From NCBI RefSeq assembly GCF_000471905.2, contig NW_006499751.1, positions 1,173,698-1,237,697 on the forward strand: 64,000 nt of DNA, given 5' to 3'. Made by a program: the position numbers and the translations under genes. Shown piece after piece: positions 22,396-34,615 of the stretch (positions within the stretch are counted from its first letter, which is position 1; each line of letters begins with the position of its first letter). This stretch comes from Amborella trichopoda (Eukaryota > Streptophyta > Magnoliopsida > Amborellales > Amborellaceae). A model generated the notes under the pieces. The model saw only the letters and a program-made list of their open reading frames with translations. It made no database searches and had not been told where the DNA came from.

Positions 22396-24239
22396 TCCGA
22401 GTTAGGTGCCTCAGTCTCACCCTCCAGCTCCCTGGGCTCCTTCCTCGCCCAAATACCCCAAACAATCTACTTATTATCCAATTCCCTGGGTTGTCTCTTA
22501 TCCCATGTACTCAATCACTTTTTAAGCCTCATCCAAAACAAATCCCTACCCCCATTAACCATACAACGCAAACTAAGTCAGTTGTGCAACCAGGCCAGTC
22601 AGTTGACCAAAATAAACCTTTTCCACCCAAACCTACCCCTCAACCTAGTATACAATCCAAACTAGTGGCAAGACTAGGAGCACAAAAGTCTGACCAACAA
22701 AAGGTGAAATATGATGTGATAGGGCACCTGAGGAAGCTTCTAGCCCTTCTGAACATCTATGATGCCCTCATGCTCTCATAGGATTATCAGATGGCTTTGG
22801 TTCAGGCTCCCTCTAATCTAGAGGTGTACGAGACCAAAGTGGAACCCATTGACGTGGACCCAGCGATTTTAGGTGAATGTATGCCAATCACCTTTCAAGA
22901 TGACGATTTGCAATTGGGAGGAAAGTTTCACAATCTCCTCCTCTTTGTGACTGGCGGAATTACATGCGTGCGCTATCCACCGAATTATATTAGACAGAGG
23001 GTCAGCAGTCAACCTTATACCAAGAAGGATCCTCACTCGATTGGGATTAGGGTCTGAGGACCTTACTCTGACTCATAACACAGTTCAGGGGTTCCACAAG
23101 TCAGGAGAGAATCCGGTTGGCGTAGTTTTCCTTCGTCTTAAGATCGGTGAGCTGAATGATTACGCTTAGTTTCATGTAATCGACACCGATACTTCCTACA
23201 CCTTCCTCCTTGGCCGACCATGGCCCCATGACCAAGGAGTGGTTCCATTGACATTGTACCAGTGCTTCAAATACAATCAAGATGGGAGACAGCATATGGT
23301 CTATGCTGACAAAAGACTATTTCCTGTAGCCAAAACTCACTACGCTGATGTTAAATATTACTTCACAAATCTGGTGACACCTCAAAAGCCGAATGATGGG
23401 GATCACAAGTCTATAATGAAGACAGGATTGTTACCTCATGAAGATGTTGAGGACGTGGGGAGAACATTGGTGAACATGTGCAAAGAGGAGGAACGGCAAT
23501 GCAGAATTCTCCCTCTAACCCCCATTCATTCTAGTATCCCATCAACCATCCCTGAGGAAACTCCATCTTCACTTGAAGATGAGTCTTCACCCTCTGCCCC
23601 CAGTTCTGAGCCACCTTCGTAAGAAGAAGAACTAACAACCCTCTTAAGATTGAGGAGGTCATGGAGATAGAACTCCCGACTCCAAAGATTAGCTATACGC
23701 CAAACCATCAAAAGGTGTTTCATGTCCCTATTGCACTCTTGAAAGCCAAATTGGCATGCCAGCTGCCACGGAGGGTGCTTCAAACCTCGATTGCTGTAGG
23801 CAAAGAGGATACTCCTCAAGTCCTGTTCTTCTCGGATTCTACAGGAGGGGAGCAGTTGGAGAAAGAAAATCCTTCTCGTCCTCAAGAATAGGACCCCCTA
23901 GCAGAGTTAAGAAGCAAGGTTCGCAGTCTCCAGAGCCACTTAGAGGTCATGTGTACCGCTTCAAACCATCTGAAGGAGTTCACCTAAAACTAAGAGTTAT
24001 GATGAACATGAAGTAAATATGCCTCGAATAGAAGATAAAACCCCTCCTGACTGGACTATCTATAGCGGGCAAGCTCATCGAATGATGAGAAAAATGAATT
24101 ATGAGCCCCTGTCCAATCAAACGTTAAGAGAAGACCCTGTCCAATCAAACGTTAAGAGAAGAAGAAGCAATGGCTCCTCCATTTGAGGTTATCGGAACCA
24201 CAACAGTTTGTAAGGGCTTAAGGTTTCCTTCAGTACAAA
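22396..24239 (+). pseudogene. Gag-linker end, protease and post-protease spacer remnant
   Basis: It is collinear with 42,820-43,475 and continues further. A proline-rich linker (22,491-22,781) is followed by the protease region with PSNLEVYETKVEPIDVDPAIL and the remains of the retropepsin block, then a MVPLTLYQCFKYNQDGRQHM segment (23,239 on) and an acidic serine-rich spacer. It joins PMD sequence abruptly on both sides (about 22,395 and 24,240). RT, RNase H and integrase are absent. A 28-bp tandem duplication (CCCTGTCCAATCAAACGTTA start) lies near 24,106-24,161. Fossil. Confidence 0.7.
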
Positions 24240-27200
24240 GATAGAAGCAATAAATTCCCTAAGTCGTGGCCTACTTAAGAGTGAGAGATGAGATCCAGCA
24301 AAAAAAAAATGACAAATGAAATTATGCGGCAAAATGAGACAAAAATCGAAGGCATTTTCATTCAAAAGTTCAAACTCTACATTTGTTAGCATACAAAGAA
24401 GGAAAGAAGAAGCAAAGAAAGGATACTCTAAAAAATGATCAATTATCTTCTTGATCTCTTCTCTACATGTTTCAAAAGAAGCCTCAGTGTCCTGAATACA
24501 TTCCGTCAGTTCGACCACCACTTGAATCTCCTCCTTCATCAAGGCAGTTTCTAACACGATGGTCCGAGTGAGTTCTGATAAATCTTCAATCAAAGAAGTA
24601 TCCAAGGCCCTTCTCTGAATCATCTCCTTCTCAAGTTCATCAAATTCCTTTCTTAGCCTTCGCACCTCCTCCCTTATCTCAACCATCCTCTTATAGCAAG
24701 TTCTCCCGTCCATCTTGAGGTCGAGCTAATGGGTAGCCATAGTGGCCTTCTTCATAACACAGAAATCTATTCCCTCGTGACGACGTGAGATTGATGCCTC
24801 CAAAGCAGCTAGCCGATCAATTTCTGTCTCATGATGCAGTCTTCCCGGCCACTAGCTCTCCAGCTCATTTAAAGTAACATCAAAATGAGAAAGGACTTAA
24901 GGCGCACTCCCAAAAATAGTGGTCGGGGTAGCAAATTCCCTGAGTTTGGCCAAGGCCTCGCCCAGCTCATTGAGAGGCAGCACCCTTAAACCCTAAAGTC
25001 CTGCACAAAGCATGCCTGCAATTATACCAAAAACCCCAATGAAAACAGGCCTGGGTGGTACTACTGTGTTTGCCACTGCTGAAGATCCTACGATTTCACG
25101 AACTAGGCTTGTAGAGATGATAACCATCTGAGCCACTGGCTCTTCTAAAACGATGGTGAAGTCTAAGGCTTCGTACACCTCAAATCCAGAGGCAGCTCCT
25201 GCCTCAACCTGCCTGGATTCTTCAATACCAGCCTCATCACCTTGACCCTCGCCTGTTGGGGCCACCACTTCTATCCCAACATGCTCCAAAGAAACCTCCT
25301 CCCCTTGTTTCTCAGCCTAGGCCATTGCCTCAACAAGTTCAAGGCTGGTATTCCCCCCTTGTTTCTCACTCTCCTAAACTGTCATGTTATTATTGGCAAG
25401 TTCAAGAGCTGCCTCTTTCCTTTGGCCTTTGGCTTCTAAGATTACTGCTTCAGCCTCAGCCATGGCCACTTCTATCTGGTCTGCATCCGCAACAGCCAGA
25501 ACCTCAGCTACAAAAAGCTCAACCCATTCATCTTCACGATCTGTGCACTCTAGGACAACAGCCTCTTGATGCTCAGGAGCCTCATTAACCATTGGCCCTT
25601 CCTCTTGAATCATGGCCCCTGCCTCAATTGGGACACTAACTTCCTGAAGGATAGAGGCCACGTCGGTATCAGATTCCCTTCCAAGAGCAATAGCTCCAAG
25701 GCTTTCAGTCTCATTGGTCTCCATGGAAACCAGATCTGACTCAGGAACTACCCTTGAGCTTAGAGGCTCCTCTGCAAGTTCTGGAGTCATTTCTCGATCA
25801 GAAGCAACAATAATAGGGCTCCGAGGGGCCAAAGTCATCCACCTCAGTCTCTGAAGAGGATGAAAACACCTCAAGAGAGACATAAGATGGAGGAGAAAGT
25901 GCAGCAAGTGACACTGGGGGAGCAGCTAATGAATCTTAGGAGGAAGAGCTACCTCTTGATTCCAAGATCATAGGAAGTTTTGCACCCCTACGACTTCGAG
26001 TACGTCTACCAACTTGCACCGGTGCACGAGTGCCTGTTGGGGTAGAGCGTTTTCTTTTGTTCCCTCCTACTGGAAGAGAAGCAACTGCTTCAGAACTCTT
26101 GCCTTGAGAAGGGCCCGCAACAAGTCTACTATGAGGACCACTCCAGATCAATGCATTTAAGTCACACCCCTTGTGACCTGGGACCTTTCGGCCCTCCCTC
26201 CATTCGACGACAGAACTGATTTTAGCAAAGATGCTCCCAGTCTTTTTCTTCATGGCAAGAAATTGTGGAGAAGTGTCATCGGCCACTATCTCCCGAGGAA
26301 TCCCAAGCGCCTGCCAGTTCCAAGGATATCCCAAGACAAAGACCTCGCCAAGAACGGGAGTATTTGTCTAGTCTCCTGACGCTAGTTTTCGTTCTGCCCT
26401 TTTCAAGGGTGATCAGCACCCCAGTATCCTCGGCAGGAAATACTCCACCAGTTTGCATAGGCCTTGGTCACCCGGGCCCTTCTGCCAAAGTGAATTAACA
26501 CATACTTGCTAATCTCTGTCATCTCCAGACATGTGGACCATGCAGTCTGTATGTGTCTTGGCAGCCAGCATTCTCGAAGAAACCCAAGCTCTTCCGTCTT
26601 CTCAATGTTTATTCTGCTTCGACATTTCAAAAGACATAGAGAAGGGGCAACTCTGATCAAGCCCATGCTGACGGGTGAAACCATGAGGGAAATACCCTTC
26701 CAATCTGGCACTATGCTTGATAGGGTAAGACCACCCTCTAACGCTCAAGATGAACATGAGCTCTTTGATAGCAAGGGAGCGCCATCTAGCTCCTTCCCCA
26801 GTTCGTCAGTAAATGTGCGATCAGTAAATATCCCGACTAAAAATGGGACCTAGGTTTCGAGCCTCCCCTAGGCTATGAAAGATAGCCTTTTGACCAGCAA
26901 TTATCATCAAGAGGGGAAACATTTTATCCCCCGTACCTTGGCTCCTGACATAGGTGGCAGGGAAATAGGCCCTTAGCCACCCATAAATATAATGGATGGG
27001 GAATGGATTCTTAAAGTCCTTAGGGAACGCTTCCCCTCCGACAATGCCATTTCCCACCTCCTTGCCTTTGTAGGCCTTTCCACGTGAGATGGCCCGCAAT
27101 CCATGGTAAATATTGCACAAAACTGGTTGAGCAAGGGCATACTCACATCCTCTTGCCATGTCACAGGCCACATAGAATATGCATGGACGAATGTCATCTG

Positions 27201-28112
27201 CCCCTCCAAGGAGCACCAACTTGCATAACAATAAGGCCAAATATGCGGCCAAGGAGACGCAATTGTCGCTGGTCTTAGATTAATACATGGGAGGTGTCCC
27301 CTTTACAACTGCCTTCCCTTTCCCTCTTAGAGTACTTCGACCACCTTCGAGATAGTCCCCACAAAAGAATTTCACCCATTCGGTGAAGTATACCTGACCA
27401 TTGCTAGACTTGGCATGGAGCAATTAGTGGACCTCGAAGATCTTAGGGAGACTAGCAGGTGGTTCCTCTCACCCCAAGCGAGCACCACCAAAGATTACCA
27501 AGTTCTGATGCACGAACTCGTCATACATGGCCCCGATCAGCGGAAGGCCCCCGATGAAATGAAGGTCCAAAAAGAAAAGTCTTGCCTCTCCATGACCAAG
27601 AAGCCATGTGTTGCTAACATAACTCCATGTCTCCAACAGTACCTTGAAAGTATTGGAGCACCGATTATAGTAGTTGGCTGAGTATTGAACCGCCATTAAC
27701 AAAGAAGCACGCTCAAGAATGCTTCTGTGCGACACCAGCACCCTGACAGTCAAGGAAAAGTATCCCTTTAAATATTGGTGCTCCCATTGTACTCAAAGGC
27801 CAGCAGAAGACCACATTAGCCCCTTTGTCTACACCATCCGCAGACAATGAAGGAGCTATATTCCTTTGCAAACAATGAAGAAGCGCCACCCCTTCTTCAA
27901 TAACGACATTGTCGTCATTGTTCTCTCGGACCTCAAAACGAACTGGGTCAGTGATAAAAGTGACACTAAGAGGCCACTCTGGTTTTCATACAGGCTCTAT
28001 TAGCCAAATGGGTTTGCCCTTTACTAGAGCCTCACCAGTAAATTCACTGGTACCAACTTCTCCTTCCCATAAAAGGTTCTTTATGTCAGGAATTATGTAA
28101 GAAGACTCAGCC
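24240..28112 (-). pseudogene. PMD-containing additional frame, antisense copy with its start preserved
   Basis: Read on minus it begins near 28,112 (MAESSYIIPDIKNLLWEGEV), passes the PMD core at 26,821-27,252 (KLVLLGGADDIRP, ALAQPVLCNIYHGL, FPIHYIYGWLRAYFPATY), a basic central region (25,936-26,334), an acidic region (25,374-25,907) and a heptad-rich tail (24,437-24,713, with EEVRRLRKEFDELEKEM). It lies antisense to gag/protease and toward the LTR. An antisense extra frame between pol and the 3' LTR is known in Tat elements, so this is taken as element cargo and not a host gene. Interrupted several times. Confidence 0.78.
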
Positions 28113-28993
28113 ATTATAAAAGACTCATGGATTCACTGTTGTATGAAAATTACTAAGGCACTGGTCTAGAGCCGGTTGTGACTTAACTGGTCTAGCACCG
28201 GCTGTGTCTTTAGAGGTCTAGCACCGGCTGTGTCTTCAGAGGCCTAGCGTCAACTGCGTCTTCAGAGGACTAATCTTGGTTGTGCACTCAAACCATAGCG
28301 TCGGCTGTGTTTGCTAACGCCTAGCACCGGCTGTGTTTTCGAAGGACAATCAATGCTTGTGTTTAAATCTCCTGCATGCGCCACAGACTCTGCACGTATC
28401 ACCTCGAGCCTTGTTGCATCGTTTGACAATTGCCACCACGACGTGGCTTGATGCACATCCTCACACTTATGGACTGACGTCTGTCCACCTCACAGCAACC
28501 CTTTGTCTCCCCCGTAGCTGTTTACCTCCTGAAACCCCTTGTTTCCCTCCCAGCAATGGTTCGCCTCTTGTGACCTCTTGGTTCCTTGTCGAAAATTTCC
28601 CTCTTCCACTAGAAACTCAGTGGAAGGGCTCTCCCCTTCCTACGCACCACTGAAAAACCACCAGAAACACGATGGAAGTTCCCAAGCAGCCATCTGCTGC
28701 AACTTTCATTCCTTTTCCCTTCTTCGGACCCCTCAAAACCACGGCTGGAATCTCTGAAGCTCCACTAAAAACTCCCTGCTTGCCTCGCTACACTTTTCGG
28801 CAAACTCCTACAACTTCACGAAAGCGCAATATTCTCTCTGGTGCTCTCTCCTTCTTAATTTTACTCGAAGTGTCTTGTGTGCTCACCGGAAAATCTCGTT
28901 GGGAGCTCTCTCACTCTCACTGTCTAAATTCCTTAGCCACTTTTTTTTACCTTTGGTGAAACGGTGAGAAATGGGGTTTACCGCCTTATATAG
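28113..28993 (-). other. Leader of the antisense PMD frame, copy 2
   Basis: About 880 bp lie between the minus-strand TATA box (28,984-28,993) and the PMD start near 28,112. Next to the start is an array of about six units of roughly 30 bp with CTAGCACCGGCTGTGTCTTC (28,163-28,348). The rest, read on minus, is GA-rich and resembles a plant 5' untranslated leader. A 27-bp tandem duplication (AGATCTTCCTTGGAATACCC) lies at 28,996-29,048 just outside it. Confidence 0.55.
28984..28993 (-). promoter_or_regulatory. Antisense TATA box, copy 2
   Basis: CTATATAAGG on minus, identical to copies 1 and 3. This is the copy still attached to its complete downstream frame start, which makes the promoter reading most persuasive here. 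Confidence 0.6.
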
Positions 28994-29899
28994 GTAGATC
29001 TTCCTTGGAATACCCCTCACGGCAGATCTTCCTTGGAATACCCCTCACAAATGACGAATGCTAGTCAGGTCCTTGAAGGCCAAACGATGGAGGACCGGAC
29101 TGGGTCAGGCTCTGACTCGCAACCCGAATGAAGTTTACTGTCGCTCATGAAAACCCATGCAATAGAGACCAGAACCGGGTCGAGCTCGGGTCACGGCCCG
29201 ACCACTAACCCATGCCTAGCGTCGGTTGTGTTTTGGGAAAACCCAGTGTCCGCTATCTTCTCAAAACAACTCAGCGCCGGCTATGTTTTTTACTACTCAC
29301 CACCGGCTATGTTTTCAACAACTCAACGCTGGCTGTGTTCTCAACTCAGCAGTGGCTGTCCTCAGCGCCGACTGTGTTTTCAAAAGCCTATCGCCTGTTA
29401 TGTTCAAGAAATAGTGTTGGTTGTGCCTAACATCGGTTGTGTTCCCAAGAATTGACCTTTGCATATGACCGTTGCCATGCACCCCTATGCAAACGTCGTG
29501 CACGCCCCACCATTATCCCTGTGGAGTTGCACCCAGATCCCGACTTGTCATTCCCAATAGACTCAAGAGAGATCCACTCATCCCCAGTAGGAGTCGTACC
29601 TGTGTTATAGCCCCTTATCCCCAGTAGGAGTTAGGTTCATTCTTACCACTGCAATTCGCAGTGGGTCTGCTTCACACCTGGCTATCCTATCCTCATGGAG
29701 TCGAGTTATTTTCAATGAACATATTCTCTATTGAGTACCATTTTTTCACCTCAAGGGGAGCCACACTTGTCCCCTAAACCCCAATGAAGTCTGTTTTTCC
29801 ATCTAAACTCTTTGTTGATCTTAAATCGTTTTATCCTTAGAGAGTCAGATTGTTGTCCTCAAGACCTGTCCCCCATGCAGCTTCACCTACATGGTGACC

Positions 29900-30350
29900 C
29901 ACATCATGGTCCGTGCTGCATGACCTTAAATGGCACAGCCTTGGTCTAGGTGCACGACCCTAAACTGCATGGTCCAAACTATATGACCTTAAATTGTAGC
30001 GAAAATCTAGCTGCACGACCTTAAACTGCATAATCCAAACTTTATGACCCTAAACTATAGTGCACATCCTAGTCGCATGACATTAAAAGGCTTTGCACCA
30101 TGGTCCAAACTATATGACCTTAAACTATAGCGGAGGTCTAGTTGCACGACCTTAAACTACATGGTCCAAGCTGCAGGACTATCAACTGCATAGCCATGGT
30201 CCAAGTTATATTTCCTTAAACCATAGTGCACATCCTGGCCGCATGGCATTAAACTGCTTTGCATAGGTTTAGGAGGCATGACCTTAAACCATAGTGCACA
30301 TTCTGGCCGCATGACGTTAAATTGCTTTGCATAGGTTTATGAGGCATGAC
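29900..30350 (+). repeat. Degenerate 35-bp-type repeats in LTR copy 2
   Basis: About ten irregular units ending in TATGACCTTAAACTGTAGC or GCATGACATTAAACTGC. They match the decayed right part of the 35-bp array in copy 1. The homogeneous 19-unit section of copy 1 is not present, so it was amplified in copy 1 or lost here. Confidence 0.65.
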
Positions 30351-30799
30351 CTTAAAGACGCCCTCGCATATGCGCACACGCCCTTACATGTATCTTCACA
30401 CATGCCTGCCCTAACCGACCCGTTCGCATGCACACCATCTTCATTACCTCCCCAGTGAGTCCACCTTCCTTCATTACCAACATCCACCATTTCCAAGTGA
30501 GTCTTACCCATGCTCACAAAAAAAAGAGCCATTCCACCATCCATACTCGTCGTCAGTTAATGGGTCACCATTTCCACCTTCCATCCATACACCATCCATT
30601 TTTCACAAGTTTCCTCACGTCATCTCCCCAAGTAAGTCAAACCACCACCATACTCACTCCACGGCCTCTACAGACTACCATCCATCACGGCCATGGTCCA
30701 ACTGTATGACTCTAAACTAAAGTGCATTTCCTGGCCACATGACATTAAACTGCTTCGCAGAGGTCCCGAAGGCATGACCCTAAACACGCCTTCACAATA

Positions 30800-30850
<51 letters not shown>
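30800..30850. repeat. (CT)n(TA)n microsatellite
   Basis: A short CT run (30,800-30,811) followed by about 19 TA dinucleotides. It is absent from LTR copy 1 at the same place, where a short A-rich tract is found. Confidence 0.95.
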
Positions 30851-30851
<1 letters not shown>

Positions 30852-33317
30852 GCTCATGGTGCATGTGTAGGACAAGGAAACACCATGAGTAAAAGTGACG
30901 GACGGGTATGGTCACAATACCATGAGTAAGAGAGCTCCGTGAAAATAAAAACCCGGGCATGGTGAAAACCCAAAAGGGCATTCTGAGTAAAAATGGAAGA
31001 AAAAGGCGGACATGGCCTAAAGGTCATGGGTAAAAGAGCCCCAAATAAAAGGAAGTTGGTGAAAACCATCTTTATGGCGCCGCTTCCAAGTCCAAGCTAA
31101 AATCTGCAAGGATCAATAAGCAGGTTGATGCAGCACTCGCCCCTACAAGCGGCTTCATACAAGCGGCTTCACCCCGCATTCTAGAAAAAAATCTCTAGTG
31201 TCACAATACCAGGACCAAAAAATACGAGCATCAAGGAAAGATTTCGATAGCTTGAGTCCATTTACAGAATGGACTCGATGAGCAAAAAATTTCCCAAGAA
31301 AGCAAGATAAGTCTCATAAATAAGAGCATCATTCTCAAAGGGTCACTAACGTACTCCAAGATGTTGAAGACAACCCAAGAAGACTAAGTCAACCATGACT
31401 TTGGTGTAGCAATTAGGATTGAGTCCTCTGGGGCAGCCTCGGACAAAGAAGAGAGGTATCTTGATTGTTGAAACTGCTAAACAATAAGCAGGGGTTATAC
31501 CCAAAGTTAGTCACCTCAATAAGCTGAGGTACCCTGCTCACCAAGGAATATCTGGTGCACAACACTGACGGCAGGCCGACAGAAGGCCCTTCAGCAGACC
31601 ATCCAAAACAAACAAAAAAAAATCCTCGAAATGTGGACCAACACCAGAGGATACAAACAAACTCAGATCAAATGGGAACAATGCCCTTCGACATAGCACT
31701 CAATTGCCAAACGGGCCTGATTTTGACCAACGAGGTCTGTATAAAATCCCCAGTTGTTAGAATCACAAATAGTCCCTTGAGGGTGAGGACTTCGACAGGA
31801 TCCTTCAAAAAAGTCTCTTCTCCCCCTAAAGTCACCATGAATGGACCTGCACATTGCATCCAAACTTCTGAGCATCCTAATTACAGTATTGCGTGGATAT
31901 CTCCTTGATGTTCACGTGGTCCTGCGGCTAGAAAGAAAAAAGTAATAAATTAGAGGAACTTTTCTGAATGTTGTCCTTCTCGCTTCTCTCGAAGTACAAC
32001 ATTCGACGGGGCAAGCTGTATGAACACATTTTTCAGCATCTTGGTCCTTGATGCAGAATAAAGAGGAAGCTGATCAATAAAGCCTGACAAATAGTTAAAA
32101 TGTTGATTGTCTCAAAGTGGTCCTAGAACAGATCAAGATCTTCATAAGAACTCCAAAAGGCCACCTGCCAAGTTTCGTCATAATTCGTCATGTTTAAGGC
32201 AGTGAACACAGATACATACTTTCAAAAAAATTGGCCTCTAGCACCCTAAAATGGACCCTTATAACTGGAACTCTATTTTTGGTGCTTCAAATTGCTATGA
32301 GACCATCACCATTGGATCTTAAACGATTGAAAACCCCCAGAGGTCAAATTTTAGCTTAAACAAACACTCCAAGAAGAAGTTATCGATCAAAGATGGAAAC
32401 AGGAGGAGCCGCGCACTATTCTCGTGTGGCCATCTTGCAACTAAATTCCTTTAAAGCACAGTCACGAATAGTGACTTGCGACCTCCATATCTCCCGCATC
32501 CGAGATCGGATCATGCTCAAATTTTTTGGAGCGTGTCTATCTCGTCAAGATGAGCATTTCAATATGTGATACACCCTGTGACGATGTTCAAGCAGGGAGA
32601 AAAACTAGAGAGAAACTGTCGATGCATGACGAAAGTTGCAAAAAAATCAGCAATGACATGCCTCGCTCGAGCGGCCACATGATGGTGCTCGCGCATCGGA
32701 TCGACGCGAGACAAATTCCATCTTGTACGTAAGGTTCAAGGCTACCATTGGTCCGAACCCCCATACATAATGAATGGTTGCATTTTGCACTGATAAGGTG
32801 ACTGTAAATTCTGGTCGTCAGATTCTAGATTCCGGCCAAAACCCAAAATTTGTGAAATCTTCGTTCGGGCTCCAAATCGCGTCCTATTTGTTGCCACGCG
32901 ATCATAACAGCATGCTTAGTGCACTATAATGAAGAAACCGAAGAAAAACATCAAGGAATGAGCGCACTATCGATCCAAAATTTTCAAGATTCATCAAAAA
33001 TTCATGTCTCTTGATCGTAGCTTAAAAACACCATTCGTGGCTCGAAATGGGTATCGAATCGATTGCTATGCCGAGCCCTATAAGAAAACAATCATCTTAC
33101 AATTAAATGAGCATCAGAGTAACCCCAGATCAGTCATGGAAGATCACACAAGTTCTATGGCAACAACAGGGATTGCTTTGGAACTCCATGAATTGTTAGG
33201 CAAGGGTAAAACAGTAATTTTACACCTTATTTTCTTAATTTTTTTAATTCAAAATAATTGTAATTATCATCAATTATGCTACTTTTTTGGCATCCACCCA
33301 TGTTTGGGCCCAATTTT

Positions 33318-33380
33318 TTATAAACATGCTCAACCTAATTGTAACAAACCCCCTATTCATTCTTCACATTGATCAATAAA
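33318..33380 (+). promoter_or_regulatory. Sense TATA box and AATAAA signal, LTR copy 2
   Basis: TTATAAAC at 33,318-33,325, after CCCATGTTTGGGCCCAATTT, with AATAAA at 33,375-33,380. Spacing and surroundings match copies 1 and 3. Confidence 0.55.
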
Positions 33381-33419
33381 ATTTCAATTTTTGCCTTGAG
33401 TTAATGAGTGCGTCTTGGA

Positions 33420-34570
33420 GAGAGAGTAGAGAGAAAAAAAAAGGCTGGTACCTTTCGATAAGGTATTTTCTCTCTCCTCCTTTCTCTCTCATCTTTTTCT
33501 TTCTCTCTCCTCTTTTGTCTTTCATCTTTATCCCTTTCTCTCTTCTTCTCTCATCTCTATCTCTTTCTCTCTCTTCCTCCTCTGGTCTATCACTTCTTTC
33601 CTTCCCTACTCTTCTCTCTTTTCTCCATTCATGCATGGCAGACCTATCATCTAGTGTGATGTCTTTCTGCTTTTGAGACATAAACAATGAGTCGAGGCCT
33701 AACCTGAGATGCGGGACGAGCCTCTATCAAAATTCTCTCGTCTCTCTTCTGTCACAGAAGGTGGAAGCCCATCGCCACCTGTGCTCTCTCTCTTCTGTCA
33801 CAAACGGCAGAGGCTCATCGCCACCTGTGTCTTCTTTCTCTTCTTTCACAAACGAAGGAGGCTCATCTTCGCTTGTGTCTTCTCTGTGTTCTTCTTTCTG
33901 TCACATACGGTGGAGGCTCAATGCCACATGTGTCTTCTCTCTTTTCTTCTTTCTGTCACAAACGACTGAGGCTCATCAACGCTTGTGGCTTCTCCCTTTT
34001 CTTCTCTCTGCCACAGACGGCAAAGGCTCATCATCGCTTGTGTTTTCTCTGTCCCCTTCTTTCTATCACAGACGACAGAAGCCCATCCCTACTTGTGTTT
34101 TCTCTCTCCTCTTCTTTCTGTCACAGAAGATGGAAGCCCATTGCTGCCTGTGTTTTCTTTCTCCTTTTCTTCCTATCACAGATGACAGAAGCACATCGTC
34201 GCCTATGTCTTCTCTCTCCTCTTCTTTCTGTCATAGATGGAAAAACGCTATCATCGCTTGAGTTTTCTCTTTCCTCGTCTCATTGCCATCCACATCTTCC
34301 TTCTCCTTTCCCTTTCTTCTCTCTTTCTTCTTCTCCCTGCTTTTCTCTCTCTTGTTCTTCTTCCTCTTTCTTTTTTCTCTATCCTTATTTTAATGTTCTT
34401 CATCTATCTTTCTCTTTCCCTCTTCCCTTCTATTCTTCTCTTTTTCTTCTCTCATTCTTTTCTCTCTCACCTGGCTCTCTCTTTTCTTTTCCTTTTCTCA
34501 TTTCTCTTCTCCATCTTCTCTTCTCCCTCGCTATATTCTCTTTTCTTTCTTTTTAACTCTCTCGTTTGAC
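33420..34570 (+). repeat. CT-rich tract with a 53-bp tandem array (about 10 units)
   Basis: The array lies at about 33,739-34,270. The unit is of the type TTCTTTCTGTCACAGACGGC followed by AGAGGCTCATCGCCGCTTGTGTCTTCTCTCTCC. Polypyrimidine DNA flanks it on both sides. It keeps long frames open by composition only; no gene is claimed. LTR copy 3 has a related array of the same period. Confidence 0.8.
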
Positions 34571-34615
34571 CAAGAGAGGTCGAGACAGGCATTCCATGAT
34601 AATCCTGTCTGTTTG

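Larger units (their letters stand above)
28994..34615 (+). mobile_element. Very long Tat LTR, copy 2
   Basis: Same order as copy 1: AGCGCCGGCTGTGTT motifs (29,215-29,450), CCCCAGTAGGAGTTAGG segment, a short 35-bp-type array (29,900-30,350), CT/TA microsatellite (30,800-30,850), sense TATA box at 33,318, AATAAA at 33,375, a CT-rich stretch and a 53-bp array. It stops early in the LTR-end module (about 34,615) and joins copy 3. With copy 1 it brackets the PMD/protease/PMD interior. Confidence 0.6.

Noticed and set aside
24240-28112. Host MAIN/MAIL-type gene
   Set aside because: The frame recurs in four copies always joined to Tat LTR, protease or leader sequence, so it belongs to the element; all copies are broken.
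33404-34569. Long overlapping plus-strand frames (up to 227 residues) rich in Ser, Phe and Leu
   Set aside because: They lie in CT-rich DNA and the 53-bp array, are open in all three frames, and show no domain. Composition explains them.
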